Origin: Nitrospirae bacterium GWC2_42_7
GTDB lineage: Bacteria > Nitrospirota > Thermodesulfovibrionia > Thermodesulfovibrionales > UBA6898
Assembly: GCA_001803645.1 (NCBI GenBank)
Contig: MHDW01000235.1
Span: 1-6,963 of the forward strand
DNA: 6,963 nt
Direction of reading: 5' to 3'
Both the position numbers and the translations under genes were made by a program. This document shows, one piece after another, positions 1 through 5,478 of the stretch; within the stretch, counting starts at the first letter, position 1; each line of letters begins with the position of its first letter. The notes under the pieces were generated by a model. That model worked only from the letters and a program-made list of their open reading frames with translations, did no database searches and was not told where the DNA came from.

Positions 1-459
1 CAGGCATCCATAATTATAGTTTCAGCAATAATGATGATCTTGCTTCACTTGTTTGTCATAAAAACAAAAACCGGCAAGGCCATGCGCGCTGTTGCCCAGG
101 ACAAAACAATGTCGTCTCTATTAGGGATCGACATAGATAATGTAATATCAGTGACCTTTATAATAGGCTCAGGTCTGGCAGCAGTCGCAGGCCTTATGGT
201 AGCAATGTACTACGGCCTTGTAAATTATTCCATAGGATATTCAGCAGGGATAAAGGCTTTCACTGCCGCTGTTCTTGGAGGCATAGGCAGTATCCCGGGA
301 GCAATGATAGGAGGGATCATTCTCGGGCTTATCGAAAGCCTCGGGGCCGGTTATATATCAAGCGAATACAAAGATGCTTATGCCTTTATCATCCTTATTA
401 TTATCTTGCTGGTAAAACCAGAAGGCCTTATGGGGAAAACAGCTGAAGATAAGATATGA
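1..459 (+). CDS. livH: LivH-type branched-chain amino acid ABC transporter permease (3' part)
   Basis: This is the C-terminal 152 residues of an inner-membrane permease that forms half of the channel for leucine, isoleucine and valine uptake. The frame is open from the first base, so the start lies outside the window; LivH proteins are usually about 300 residues, so roughly half is missing. Visible family marks are the cytoplasmic loop TKTGKAMRAVAQD (residues about 22-34 of the fragment), the ATPase-facing LLGIDID stretch after it, and the late membrane block KAFTAAVLGGIGSIPGAMIG. The fragment ends with a very hydrophobic helix and the usual KPEGLMG tail. The stop overlaps the livM start by 4 nt (ATGA), and livM, livG and livF follow, which fixes the role as the LivH half of a LivHMGF complex. 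The substrate could also be another small amino acid or amide, because the family is broad. Confidence 0.93.
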   Translation, partial: QASIIIVSAIMMILLHLFVIKTKTGKAMRAVAQDKTMSSLLGIDIDNVISVTFIIGSGLAAVAGLMVAMYYGLVNYSIGYSAGIKAFTAAVLGGIGSIPGAMIGGIILGLIESLGAGYISSEYKDAYAFIILIIILLVKPEGLMGKTAEDKI

Positions 460-1583
460 AGAAATTGCTTGAGAAAACCAGGAAATATTTGATGCCTTTA
501 ATTATCGCTCTCTGGTTTTCTTTTCTCCTGCTCCCTTTTAAGGGAATAAAAGCTTCTGCTTTCTTATTTATTGTTCTTTCTTTGGCAATCCCTGCCATGC
601 AACTCCTATCAAATTTCATTAAAAAGATTCATTTGCCTCAAATAGACTTTAACAGGTATATTCCACAAGATAAACGCTATCTCCCGCTACTATTAATTCC
701 GCTGGCTGCGGTCCCTTTTCTGGCTGAAGATTATATTATTGACGTTGCTATCATGTCAGGAATTTATATCATCCTCGCGCTTGGGCTTAATGTTGTTATC
801 GGGTTCACAGGACTTCTGAACCTTGGATTTGTGGCATTCTATGCGATCGGGGCATACAGCTACGCGCTTATAAACACAAACCTCGGGCTTGGTTTCTGGA
901 GCGCTATGCCGATATCTGTTCTTCTAACCACTATCTCAGGCTTTCTGCTGGCAATACCTGCGATGAGACTAAAGGGTGATTATCTCGCTATTGTGACTCT
1001 TGGATTCGGAGAGATTGTCAGGCTTATCTTCAACAACTGGGACAGCTTCACAAAAGGGCCTAATGGCATATCCGGCATTGATCCGCCTTTTTTATTTATT
1101 TTGCCGATAGATTCACTTCCGGATTTTTATTATCTCGTCCTGTTGCTTGTGATCATCTCCGTCTTCATAATGACAAGAGTAAAGGCATCGAAGATAGGCA
1201 GGGCCTGGATTGCGATAAGAGAAGATGAAATCGCATCCTCTGCTGTTGGAATAAACAAGACATTGCATAAATTATATTCCTTTGCGTTCGGAGCTTTCTG
1301 GGCAGGACTTGCCGGATGCCTTTTTGCTGCAAAAATGAGATTCGTATCCCCTGAGAGCTTCACGTTCATGGAATCCGTACTTGTTCTTTGTATGGTAATA
1401 CTCGGAGGGCTCGGGAGTATAAGAGGAGTAATCTTCGGCGCTATAATACTTGTATTTCTTCCTGAAGCCCTTCGTGAAGTACAGATGTACAGAATGCTTG
1501 CCTTGGGCGCAGGACTGGTACTTCTTATGATATTCAGGCCGCAAGGCCTTTTTAGAGGTGAAAGTGTATCTACTCGAAGTTAA
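456..1583 (+). CDS. livM: LivM-type branched-chain amino acid ABC transporter permease
   Basis: This 375-residue inner-membrane protein pairs with LivH to form the translocation channel. Family blocks are clear: LGLNVVIGFTGLLNLG at 109-124 followed by YAIGAYSYAL, RLKGDYLAIVTLGFGEIVRL at 171-190, TKGPNGI at 199-205, the ATPase-contacting loop GRAWIAIREDEIAASAVGIN-like segment at 248-267 (here with SSAVGIN), and LGGLGSIRGVIFGA at 316-329. The first ~90 residues form an extension with two extra hydrophobic segments (about 13-27 and 34-52) and a third at about 76-90. This makes the protein longer than the short ~300-320-residue LivM forms and closer to the E. coli type. The ATG sits inside ATGA at the end of livH, so translation is probably coupled; only a weak purine stretch (GAAGATAAG) precedes it. 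Its 3' end overlaps the start of livG by about 20 nt. Confidence 0.95.
   Translation: MKKLLEKTRKYLMPLIIALWFSFLLLPFKGIKASAFLFIVLSLAIPAMQLLSNFIKKIHLPQIDFNRYIPQDKRYLPLLLIPLAAVPFLAEDYIIDVAIMSGIYIILALGLNVVIGFTGLLNLGFVAFYAIGAYSYALINTNLGLGFWSAMPISVLLTTISGFLLAIPAMRLKGDYLAIVTLGFGEIVRLIFNNWDSFTKGPNGISGIDPPFLFILPIDSLPDFYYLVLLLVIISVFIMTRVKASKIGRAWIAIREDEIASSAVGINKTLHKLYSFAFGAFWAGLAGCLFAAKMRFVSPESFTFMESVLVLCMVILGGLGSIRGVIFGAIILVFLPEALREVQMYRMLALGAGLVLLMIFRPQGLFRGESVSTRS
1555..1561 (+). promoter_or_regulatory. Shine-Dalgarno site deciding the livG start
   Basis: GAGGTGA matches seven bases of the anti-Shine-Dalgarno complement and lies inside the end of livM. With GAGG at 1555-1558 it is correctly spaced (5 nt) for the GTG at 1564. 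The in-frame GTG at 1558 would lie within the site itself, so 1564 is preferred. Confidence 0.6.
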
Positions 1584-2328
1584 GGCCCTTTCCAAATATT
1601 TCGGCGGCGTACGTGCTGTAGAAGATGTAAGCTTCAACACACAAAGCAGAACTATTTTCAGCATAATAGGGCCAAACGGAGCAGGCAAGACAACTCTATT
1701 TAACTGCCTTACCGGCTTTCTTAAGCCTACAAAAGGGAATATTATTTTTTCAGACAAGGATATATCCGGCTCTTCCCCTGATAAGATCAGCCGGATGGGA
1801 ATATCAAGGACATTTCAGAATATCAGGCTTTTCAAGGAAATGACAGTGATCGAGAATGTTATGGTTGCACAGCACTCAAAAATCCGATGTGGACTTTTGT
1901 CCGCCATAATACGCTCGCCTTCTTTCAAACAGGAGGAATTGACAATTAAAGAAAAATCCTTTGAATATCTTGAACTCCTTGGACTAGAAAATTATAAAGA
2001 CAATATAGCAGGCAGTCTCCCCTATGGAATACAGAGAAAACTCGAGATAGCAAGGGCTCTGGCAACAGAAGCATCCTTAGTACTGCTGGATGAACCTACT
2101 GCAGGAATGAACCCTCAGGAAACAGAAGAGATGATGACCACCATAAAAAACCTGAGGGATCTCGGAAAAACCGTTATTCTTATAGAACACGACATGAGAG
2201 TGGTTATGGGCATATCCGAGCGTATAATTGTCTTGGATCACGGAGTTAAAATTGCAGAGGGCTCGCCTGAAGAAATAAAAAATAACCCTATGGTAATAGA
2301 GGCATATCTGGGGAAGGAGACTCATTAG
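1564..2328 (+). CDS. livG: LivG-type branched-chain amino acid ABC transporter ATP-binding protein
   Basis: This cytoplasmic ATPase of 254 residues drives the LivHM channel. Walker A GPNGAGKTT is at 36-44 and the Q-loop region RTFQNIRLF is at 82-90. The signature region LPYGIQRKLEIARAL (152-166) has the YGxQ form typical of LivG instead of LSGGQ. Walker B with catalytic Glu is LVLLDEPTAGMNP (172-184), and the H-loop is LIEHDM (206-211). The opening LLEVKALSKYFGG is a normal LivG N-terminus. I chose the GTG at 1564 because GAGGTGA precedes it at proper spacing; an in-frame GTG at 1558 would add two residues but sits on top of that site. The gene overlaps livM by 20 nt, and livF follows after 5 nt. 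LivG and LivF are expected to form the nucleotide-binding heterodimer. Confidence 0.95.
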   Translation: MYLLEVKALSKYFGGVRAVEDVSFNTQSRTIFSIIGPNGAGKTTLFNCLTGFLKPTKGNIIFSDKDISGSSPDKISRMGISRTFQNIRLFKEMTVIENVMVAQHSKIRCGLLSAIIRSPSFKQEELTIKEKSFEYLELLGLENYKDNIAGSLPYGIQRKLEIARALATEASLVLLDEPTAGMNPQETEEMMTTIKNLRDLGKTVILIEHDMRVVMGISERIIVLDHGVKIAEGSPEEIKNNPMVIEAYLGKETH

Positions 2329-2333
2329 CCACT

Positions 2334-3032
2334 ATGCTGAAGCTCGAAAAAGTCCATACATTTTACGGCCCCATAGAAGCTCTTAAAGGCATTGTTATTG
2401 AAATAAGGGAGGGAGAAATTGTCTCCCTTATTGGAAGCAACGGCGCCGGAAAATCTACATGTCTGATGACAATATCTGGCGTGCTGAAACCTTCCAGCGG
2501 AAGGATCTTGCTAAAAGATTCTGACATAACAGGGCTGGCTCCCCATAAGATCGTAGGCAGAGGTATAAGTCAGGTGCCTGAGGGCAGAAGGATATTCCCT
2601 AAGCTTACTGTCAGGGAAAATCTTGAGATGGGTGCATTCCTGAGACACGGCGACTTTTCATCTGAACTCGAAAGGATGTTTAAGCTCTTCCCTGTTCTGA
2701 AAGAAAGGCAGAAACAATACGGCGGGACTTTGAGCGGAGGCGAACAGCAGATGCTCGCAATCGCCAGGGCATTAATGTCCAATCCCCATATTCTGCTTCT
2801 TGATGAACCTTCTTTGGGGTTGGCACCTATAATGGTAAGCAAAATATTCAGGACCATACACGAGATCAACTCAGAGGGAATGACCATACTCTTGGTGGAA
2901 CAAAACGCAAAGGCTGCATTAAAACTATCTCACAGAGGTTATGTCATCGAGAACGGTAAAATCTCTATTCAGGGCAGAAGCGAAGAGCTCCTGAATGATG
3001 AGAAAGTACGCCACGCCTATCTGGGAGAGTAA
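2334..3032 (+). CDS. livF: LivF-type branched-chain amino acid ABC transporter ATP-binding protein
   Basis: This 232-residue protein is the second ATPase subunit of the amino acid importer. Walker A GSNGAGKST is at 34-42, followed by the LivF-typical QVPEGRRIFPKLTVRENLEMGA segment (80-101). The signature is LSGGEQQMLAIARAL (133-147), and Walker B with catalytic Glu is ILLLDEPSLGLAP (153-165). At the switch position the usual histidine is replaced in LLVEQNAKAAL (186-196). That replacement is normal for LivF and separates it from LivG, which has EHD. The ATG lies 5 nt after the livG stop. The nearest Shine-Dalgarno-like sequence is AAGGAGA at 2314-2320, about 13 nt away, so coupling with livG translation may help initiation. 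It is the last gene of the liv operon; a hairpin with a T-run follows at 3065-3138. Confidence 0.95.
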   Translation: MLKLEKVHTFYGPIEALKGIVIEIREGEIVSLIGSNGAGKSTCLMTISGVLKPSSGRILLKDSDITGLAPHKIVGRGISQVPEGRRIFPKLTVRENLEMGAFLRHGDFSSELERMFKLFPVLKERQKQYGGTLSGGEQQMLAIARALMSNPHILLLDEPSLGLAPIMVSKIFRTIHEINSEGMTILLVEQNAKAALKLSHRGYVIENGKISIQGRSEELLNDEKVRHAYLGE

Positions 3033-3063
3033 AACAATTAATAATATGGTCAAACATCAAATC

Positions 3064-3130
3064 ACCCTCCCCTTCATCCCCTCCTCTATGAGCCGTTGGC
3101 TCCGAGCCATAGGCCCTCAAGGGAGGGGGA
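3064..3130 (-). repeat. GC-rich palindromic intergenic repeat, copy 1 (minus orientation)
   Basis: Read on the minus strand this segment begins CCCCCTCCCTTGAGGG and ends GGGGATGAAGGGGAGGGTG. Copy 2 at 3163-3200 reads on the plus strand CCTCGCCCCTTGGGGG ... AGGATAGAGGAGAGGGG. The two share the same outline (a C-rich arm, TTG, a G-rich arm, then GAT-AGG-GAGGG), which suggests one repeat family. Copy 1 has an extra ~28-nt hairpin-forming stretch in its middle (about 3086-3113). The family link is inferred by eye. Confidence 0.5.
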
Positions 3131-3138
3131 CGTTTTTT
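3065..3138 (+). terminator. Probable rho-independent terminator of the liv operon
   Basis: A long imperfect hairpin can form from CCCTCCC (3065-3071) pairing with GGGAGGG (3121-3127), with an inner CTATG/CATAG pairing (3086-3090 with 3108-3112). Alternatively, a perfect 5-bp GAGCC/GGCTC stem with a GTT loop can form at 3090-3102. It is followed by CG and six T residues (3133-3138). It lies 32 nt after the livF stop, before the acyP promoter. The stem is interrupted, so efficiency is uncertain. Confidence 0.55.
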
Positions 3139-3162
3139 GATCATTTTTGATAATTATTACAG

Positions 3163-3200
3163 CCTCGCCCCTTGGGGGAGAGGATAGAGGAGAGGGGTAT
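3163..3200 (+). repeat. GC-rich palindromic intergenic repeat, copy 2 (plus orientation)
   Basis: CCTC-G-CCCC, TT, GGGG-GA-GAGG (3163-3183) forms a tight imperfect hairpin, followed by a purine-rich tail with AGAGG and GAGAGGGG. It resembles copy 1 at 3064-3130 but in opposite orientation, 32 nt away. Short repeats of this outline occur between genes in many environmental bacterial genomes; they do not encode protein. Confidence 0.5.
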
Positions 3201-3234
3201 CTTCTTGCTTATGCACTTGTGAGTAATTCCTCTC

Positions 3235-3243
3235 TGATATAAT
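3235..3243 (+). promoter_or_regulatory. Extended -10 promoter of acyP, probably leaderless
   Basis: TGATATAAT is a perfect extended -10 element (TGN + TATAAT). A possible -35 is TTGTGA at 3217-3222 with a short 15-nt spacer. Only 6 nt (AACCTC) separate the hexamer from the acyP ATG at 3250, so transcription would start at or next to the start codon. Confidence 0.6.
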
Positions 3244-3249
3244 AACCTC

Positions 3250-3525
3250 ATGAGCAAAGCAAGGGCGCATCTATTTATCAAGGGCAGAGTGCAGGGTGTT
3301 TTCTTCAGGGCTTTCACAAGAAGCGTTGCGCAAAAACTTGGCATTAACGGCTGGGTCAGAAACCTTTACGACAGCAGAGTCGAAGCTGTCTTTGAGGGGG
3401 ACAGAGGATTGATTGAGCAGACCATTACAGAATGCAGAAAAGGACCTCCAGGTTCATATGTGCAGGACATTGAAGTGTCATGGGAGGAATACTCCTGCAT
3501 GTTTGAAGGATTTGAAATAAGATAA
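3250..3525 (+). CDS. acyP: Acylphosphatase
   Basis: This is a small cytoplasmic enzyme of 91 residues, the normal size for the family, that hydrolyses acyl phosphates such as carbamoyl phosphate or 1,3-bisphosphoglycerate. Its physiological substrate in bacteria is generally unclear. The family signature is GRVQGVFFRAF at 12-22, with phosphate-binding Arg20. LGINGWVRNL at 30-39 carries catalytic Asn38, and VEAVFEG follows. The strand near the C-terminus (VSWEEYSCMFEGFEIR) completes the ferredoxin-like fold. The ATG has no Shine-Dalgarno sequence; a TATAAT lies 6 nt before it, which points to leaderless translation. It is a single-gene unit between two repeat-bearing intergenic regions and has no obvious functional tie to either neighbour. 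Confidence 0.94.
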   Translation: MSKARAHLFIKGRVQGVFFRAFTRSVAQKLGINGWVRNLYDSRVEAVFEGDRGLIEQTITECRKGPPGSYVQDIEVSWEEYSCMFEGFEIR

Positions 3526-3530
3526 TGAAG

Positions 3531-3553
3531 AACCCTGTAGCAAGCCACAGGGT
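3531..3553. repeat. CCCTGTAGC hairpin repeat, copy A
   Basis: ACCCTGT (3532-3538) and ACAGGGT (3547-3553) form a perfect 7-bp stem with an 8-nt loop, just after the acyP stop. The unit AACCCTGTAGCAAGCCACAGGG differs at one position from copy B at 3654-3675, in the same orientation. No T-run follows on the + strand, so it is not a clear terminator for acyP, although the hairpin could protect the 3' end. Confidence 0.65.
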
Positions 3554-3578
3554 ATCAAAACAAATACAGATAGTACAC

Positions 3579-3647
3579 GTCATTGCGAGGAGCTTTATCC
3601 CGAAGCAATCCCAAAACAAGAGCTTGCTTCGCTTCGCTCGCAATAAC
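3579..3647. repeat. CATTGCGAG / GAAGCAATC imperfect palindrome
   Basis: GTCATTGCGAG (3579-3589) pairs with CTCGCAATAAC (3637-3647) at 10 of 11 positions, and CGAAGCAA (3601-3608) pairs perfectly with TTGCTTCG (3624-3631). The result is a two-part stem around a 15-nt loop. I recognise this style (TCATTGCGAG...GAAGCAATC) as a short dispersed palindromic repeat found between genes in several unrelated bacteria. No open frame of its own is convincing. Confidence 0.65.
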
Positions 3648-3653
3648 AGAGAA

Positions 3654-3675
3654 AACCCTGTAGCAAGCTACAGGG
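3654..3675. repeat. CCCTGTAGC hairpin repeat, copy B
   Basis: CCCTGTAGC (3656-3664) and GCTACAGGG (3667-3675) form a perfect 9-bp inverted repeat around AA. It is a direct-orientation copy of the unit at 3531-3552, 123 nt away. Read on the minus strand it is followed by TTTTCTC, resembling a terminator, but no minus-strand gene is visible to use it. Confidence 0.65.
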
Positions 3676-3740
3676 AATTATCAAATTAAAACTGGAATAA
3701 GATATTAAAATATGATATATATTAAGACTGAGAATAAATA

Positions 3741-4430
3741 ATGAATAATAGAAAAAAGAAACTCGGTGAAATGCTCATCGAGGCAGGACTCCTTGATGAT
3801 GCACAGCTGAAATCTGCCCTCTCTTATCAGAACGAATGGGGCGGAAGAATCGGATCAATCGTCATTAAAAAAGGCTTTGCCACGGAACATGACCTTTTAT
3901 CTGTTATGGAAAAACAGCTCGGCCTTCCGTGCATATCCCTTGAAAACATCGAAAAACCTGCTGACGAAATTATGAAACTGGTCAGGGTTGATGTCGCAAA
4001 AAAGTTCGGAATTTTTCCTGTCAGCCTGGAGGGGAAAAACCTCACTATTGCAATATCTGACCCTACTGACCTGAAAACACTTGATGATATCGGTTTTATG
4101 CTCAATGTCAGGATCAAACCTATTCTGGCTCTGGAATCCGATATCAACCGCGCTATTGGGCTCCATTATGAGGGTAATTTCAGTCCGGGCAGTTCGTTTC
4201 GGATAGACAGGGAGAAATTAGCTGAAAAAATAAGCCGTACAATGCCATCTGAGATGGAGATTGAACAACTCAGGCATGTTCCTGATCATTCAGAGGTTGA
4301 CGCTAACAAAGCGCCAAAGCAGGAGGCATCCCAAAAAATAGTTATCGAAAGCATAGTTGATCTGTTGATCGAAAAAGGGATTTTCACAAAAGCTGAATTG
4401 ATAAATCGCATAAGATCAAAGAAACAGTAA
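3741..4430 (+). CDS. Stand-alone MshEN / GspE N-terminal-domain protein, possible c-di-GMP receptor
   Basis: This 229-residue soluble protein has no signal peptide or membrane segment. Residues 7-30 (KLGEMLIEAGLL...L..ALSYQ) and 36-59 (RIGSIVIKKGFA...L..VMEKQ) are two 24-residue motifs separated by exactly five residues, NEWGG. This is the arrangement of MshEN domains, which bind cyclic di-GMP in type II secretion and type IV pilus ATPases. Residues about 60-140 continue the T2SSE_N fold (FGIFPVSLEGKNLTIAISDP, then INRAIGLHY). There is no Walker A, no Asp/Walker B box and no ATPase domain; the tail has a charged linker and a helical end (LLIEKGIFTKAELINRI, about 208-224). Motif I has Lys7 where Arg is usual, and motif II has Met56 for Leu, so ligand binding is not certain. 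The start has only a weak GAGA upstream. No pilus gene is adjacent, so its partner is unknown. Confidence 0.8.
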   Translation: MNNRKKKLGEMLIEAGLLDDAQLKSALSYQNEWGGRIGSIVIKKGFATEHDLLSVMEKQLGLPCISLENIEKPADEIMKLVRVDVAKKFGIFPVSLEGKNLTIAISDPTDLKTLDDIGFMLNVRIKPILALESDINRAIGLHYEGNFSPGSSFRIDREKLAEKISRTMPSEMEIEQLRHVPDHSEVDANKAPKQEASQKIVIESIVDLLIEKGIFTKAELINRIRSKKQ

Positions 4431-4451
4431 CCATCCATTCTTTTCCTTTGA

Positions 4452-4480
4452 TTGACATTCACATATCCTTCTGTAAAAAT
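4452..4480 (+). promoter_or_regulatory. Promoter of bioB, probably leaderless
   Basis: A perfect -35 TTGACA (4452-4457) is followed after 17 nt by AAAAAT (4475-4480), with TG at 4472-4473 in the extended -10 position. The bioB ATG begins 7 nt after this hexamer, so the transcript would start at about the start codon. The -10 itself is a weak match. No BirA-type dyad is evident around it. Confidence 0.5.
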
Positions 4481-4487
4481 AACCAAT

Positions 4488-5450
4488 ATGATTAAAGATA
4501 TCGAGAACAAAGTTTTATCAGGCAAGGGAATATCAAGGGAAGATGCCTTGTTTATTTCAACAATATCAGGACATGATATTTTCGATCTGTTCTTTTCAGC
4601 CAATAAGATAAGAAATGCTTTCAGGGGGAACAAAATTGATCTCTGCGCCATCATAAATGCAAAGTCCGGTGCATGCCCTGAAGACTGCTCCTACTGCGCC
4701 CAATCTGCAAAAAGCTCTTCAGAAATTGCCTCATTCTCTCTCATTGACAAAAATATTGTTTTTAAAAAAGCGAGAGAAGCTAAAGATGGAGGAGCGAAGA
4801 GATTCTGTATTGTGACCAGTGGAAAGAAGGCTTCCTCAAAAGACCTTGAAAAAATAGCTGAGATGGTATCAGTAATAAGAGAAATGGGGCTTCTCCCTTG
4901 TGCTACACTCGGACTTCTGAACAAAGATGAACTTATCATGCTCAAGGACACAGGGCTCGAAAGATATCATCATAACATCGAGACCTCCGAAAGATTTTTT
5001 TCCGAGATATGCACAACACATACATATCAGGATAAGATCAAAACAATGATGCAGGTAAGATCCGCCGGGCTTTCGCTCTGCTCAGGCGGAATATTCGGAC
5101 TTGGCGAAGAATGGGAAGACAGAATAGATATGGCTTTTGCTTTAAAAGAAATAAATCCTGATTCAGTCCCGATAAACTTTCTGACTCCAATAAAGGGCAC
5201 CAAGCTCGGCATCAGGGAATATCTCGAACCTTTTGAGGCCCTAAAGATCATAAGTCTTTACAGGCTTATTCTTCCGGACAAGGAAATACGTGTATGCGGA
5301 GGCCGCATGCAGACATTGAGCGAATTCAATTCATTTGTCTTTCTCTCAGGAGCAGACGGGCTTCTCATCGGAAACTATTTAACTACTCTCGGAAGAAAAT
5401 TTGAAGACGATTTGAAACTTATCAGACAATACGGGCTCAGACAGGCCTGA
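4488..5450 (+). CDS. bioB: Biotin synthase (radical SAM)
   Basis: This 320-residue enzyme converts dethiobiotin to biotin, inserting sulfur from its own [2Fe-2S] cluster with 5'-deoxyadenosyl radicals. The radical-SAM motif CPEDCSYC places the [4Fe-4S] ligands at Cys63, Cys67 and Cys70. The [2Fe-2S] ligands also appear present: Cys107 (RFCIVTSG), Cys138 (LLPCATLG), Cys198 (LCSGGIFGLGE) and Arg268 (EIRVCGGR). YHHNIET (160-166) and PINFLTPIKGT (228-238) are standard BioB blocks. The ATG at 4488 gives a normal N-terminus; an in-frame TTG at 4452 coincides with the -35 box and is rejected. No Shine-Dalgarno precedes the ATG, in line with a leaderless message. bioW starts 28 nt after the stop, so the two form a biotin cluster. 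bioF, bioA and bioD are not in the window. Confidence 0.97.
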   Translation: MIKDIENKVLSGKGISREDALFISTISGHDIFDLFFSANKIRNAFRGNKIDLCAIINAKSGACPEDCSYCAQSAKSSSEIASFSLIDKNIVFKKAREAKDGGAKRFCIVTSGKKASSKDLEKIAEMVSVIREMGLLPCATLGLLNKDELIMLKDTGLERYHHNIETSERFFSEICTTHTYQDKIKTMMQVRSAGLSLCSGGIFGLGEEWEDRIDMAFALKEINPDSVPINFLTPIKGTKLGIREYLEPFEALKIISLYRLILPDKEIRVCGGRMQTLSEFNSFVFLSGADGLLIGNYLTTLGRKFEDDLKLIRQYGLRQA

Positions 5451-5466
5451 TTTTCTCTATCTGTAG

Positions 5467-5472
5467 TATAAT
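5467..5472 (+). promoter_or_regulatory. -10 element before bioW, possibly leaderless
   Basis: A perfect TATAAT lies 6 nt (TCTCTC) before the bioW ATG, the same distance as at acyP, and there is no Shine-Dalgarno sequence in the 28-nt bioB-bioW gap. No good -35 is visible (CTGATT at 5447-5452 with a 14-nt spacer is poor), so bioW may also be read from the bioB promoter. Confidence 0.4.
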
Positions 5473-5478
5473 TCTCTC

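Noticed and set aside
1272..1757. A 161-codon minus-strand open frame spanning the livM-livG junction
   Set aside because: Both overlapping + strand genes are well-supported transporter subunits; this frame has a biased composition and no recognisable domain.
3531..3675. Two direct repeats that might be the start of a CRISPR array
   Set aside because: There are only two copies, the gap is 101 nt and itself palindromic, and no cas gene is nearby.
4452..4487. An upstream in-frame TTG (4452) that would extend BioB by 12 residues
   Set aside because: This TTG is part of the perfect TTGACA -35 box, has no ribosome site, and the added residues do not look like a BioB N-terminus. The ATG at 4488 is preferred.
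4431..4487. A BirA-type biotin operator in front of bioB
   Set aside because: TGTAAAAATAACC looks slightly like one half-site, but I found no matching inverted half-site at the usual spacing.
5434..5455. A terminator between bioB and bioW (TCAG...CTGA followed by TTTT)
   Set aside because: The stem is only about 4 bp and lies within the end of bioB; it is too weak to support termination.
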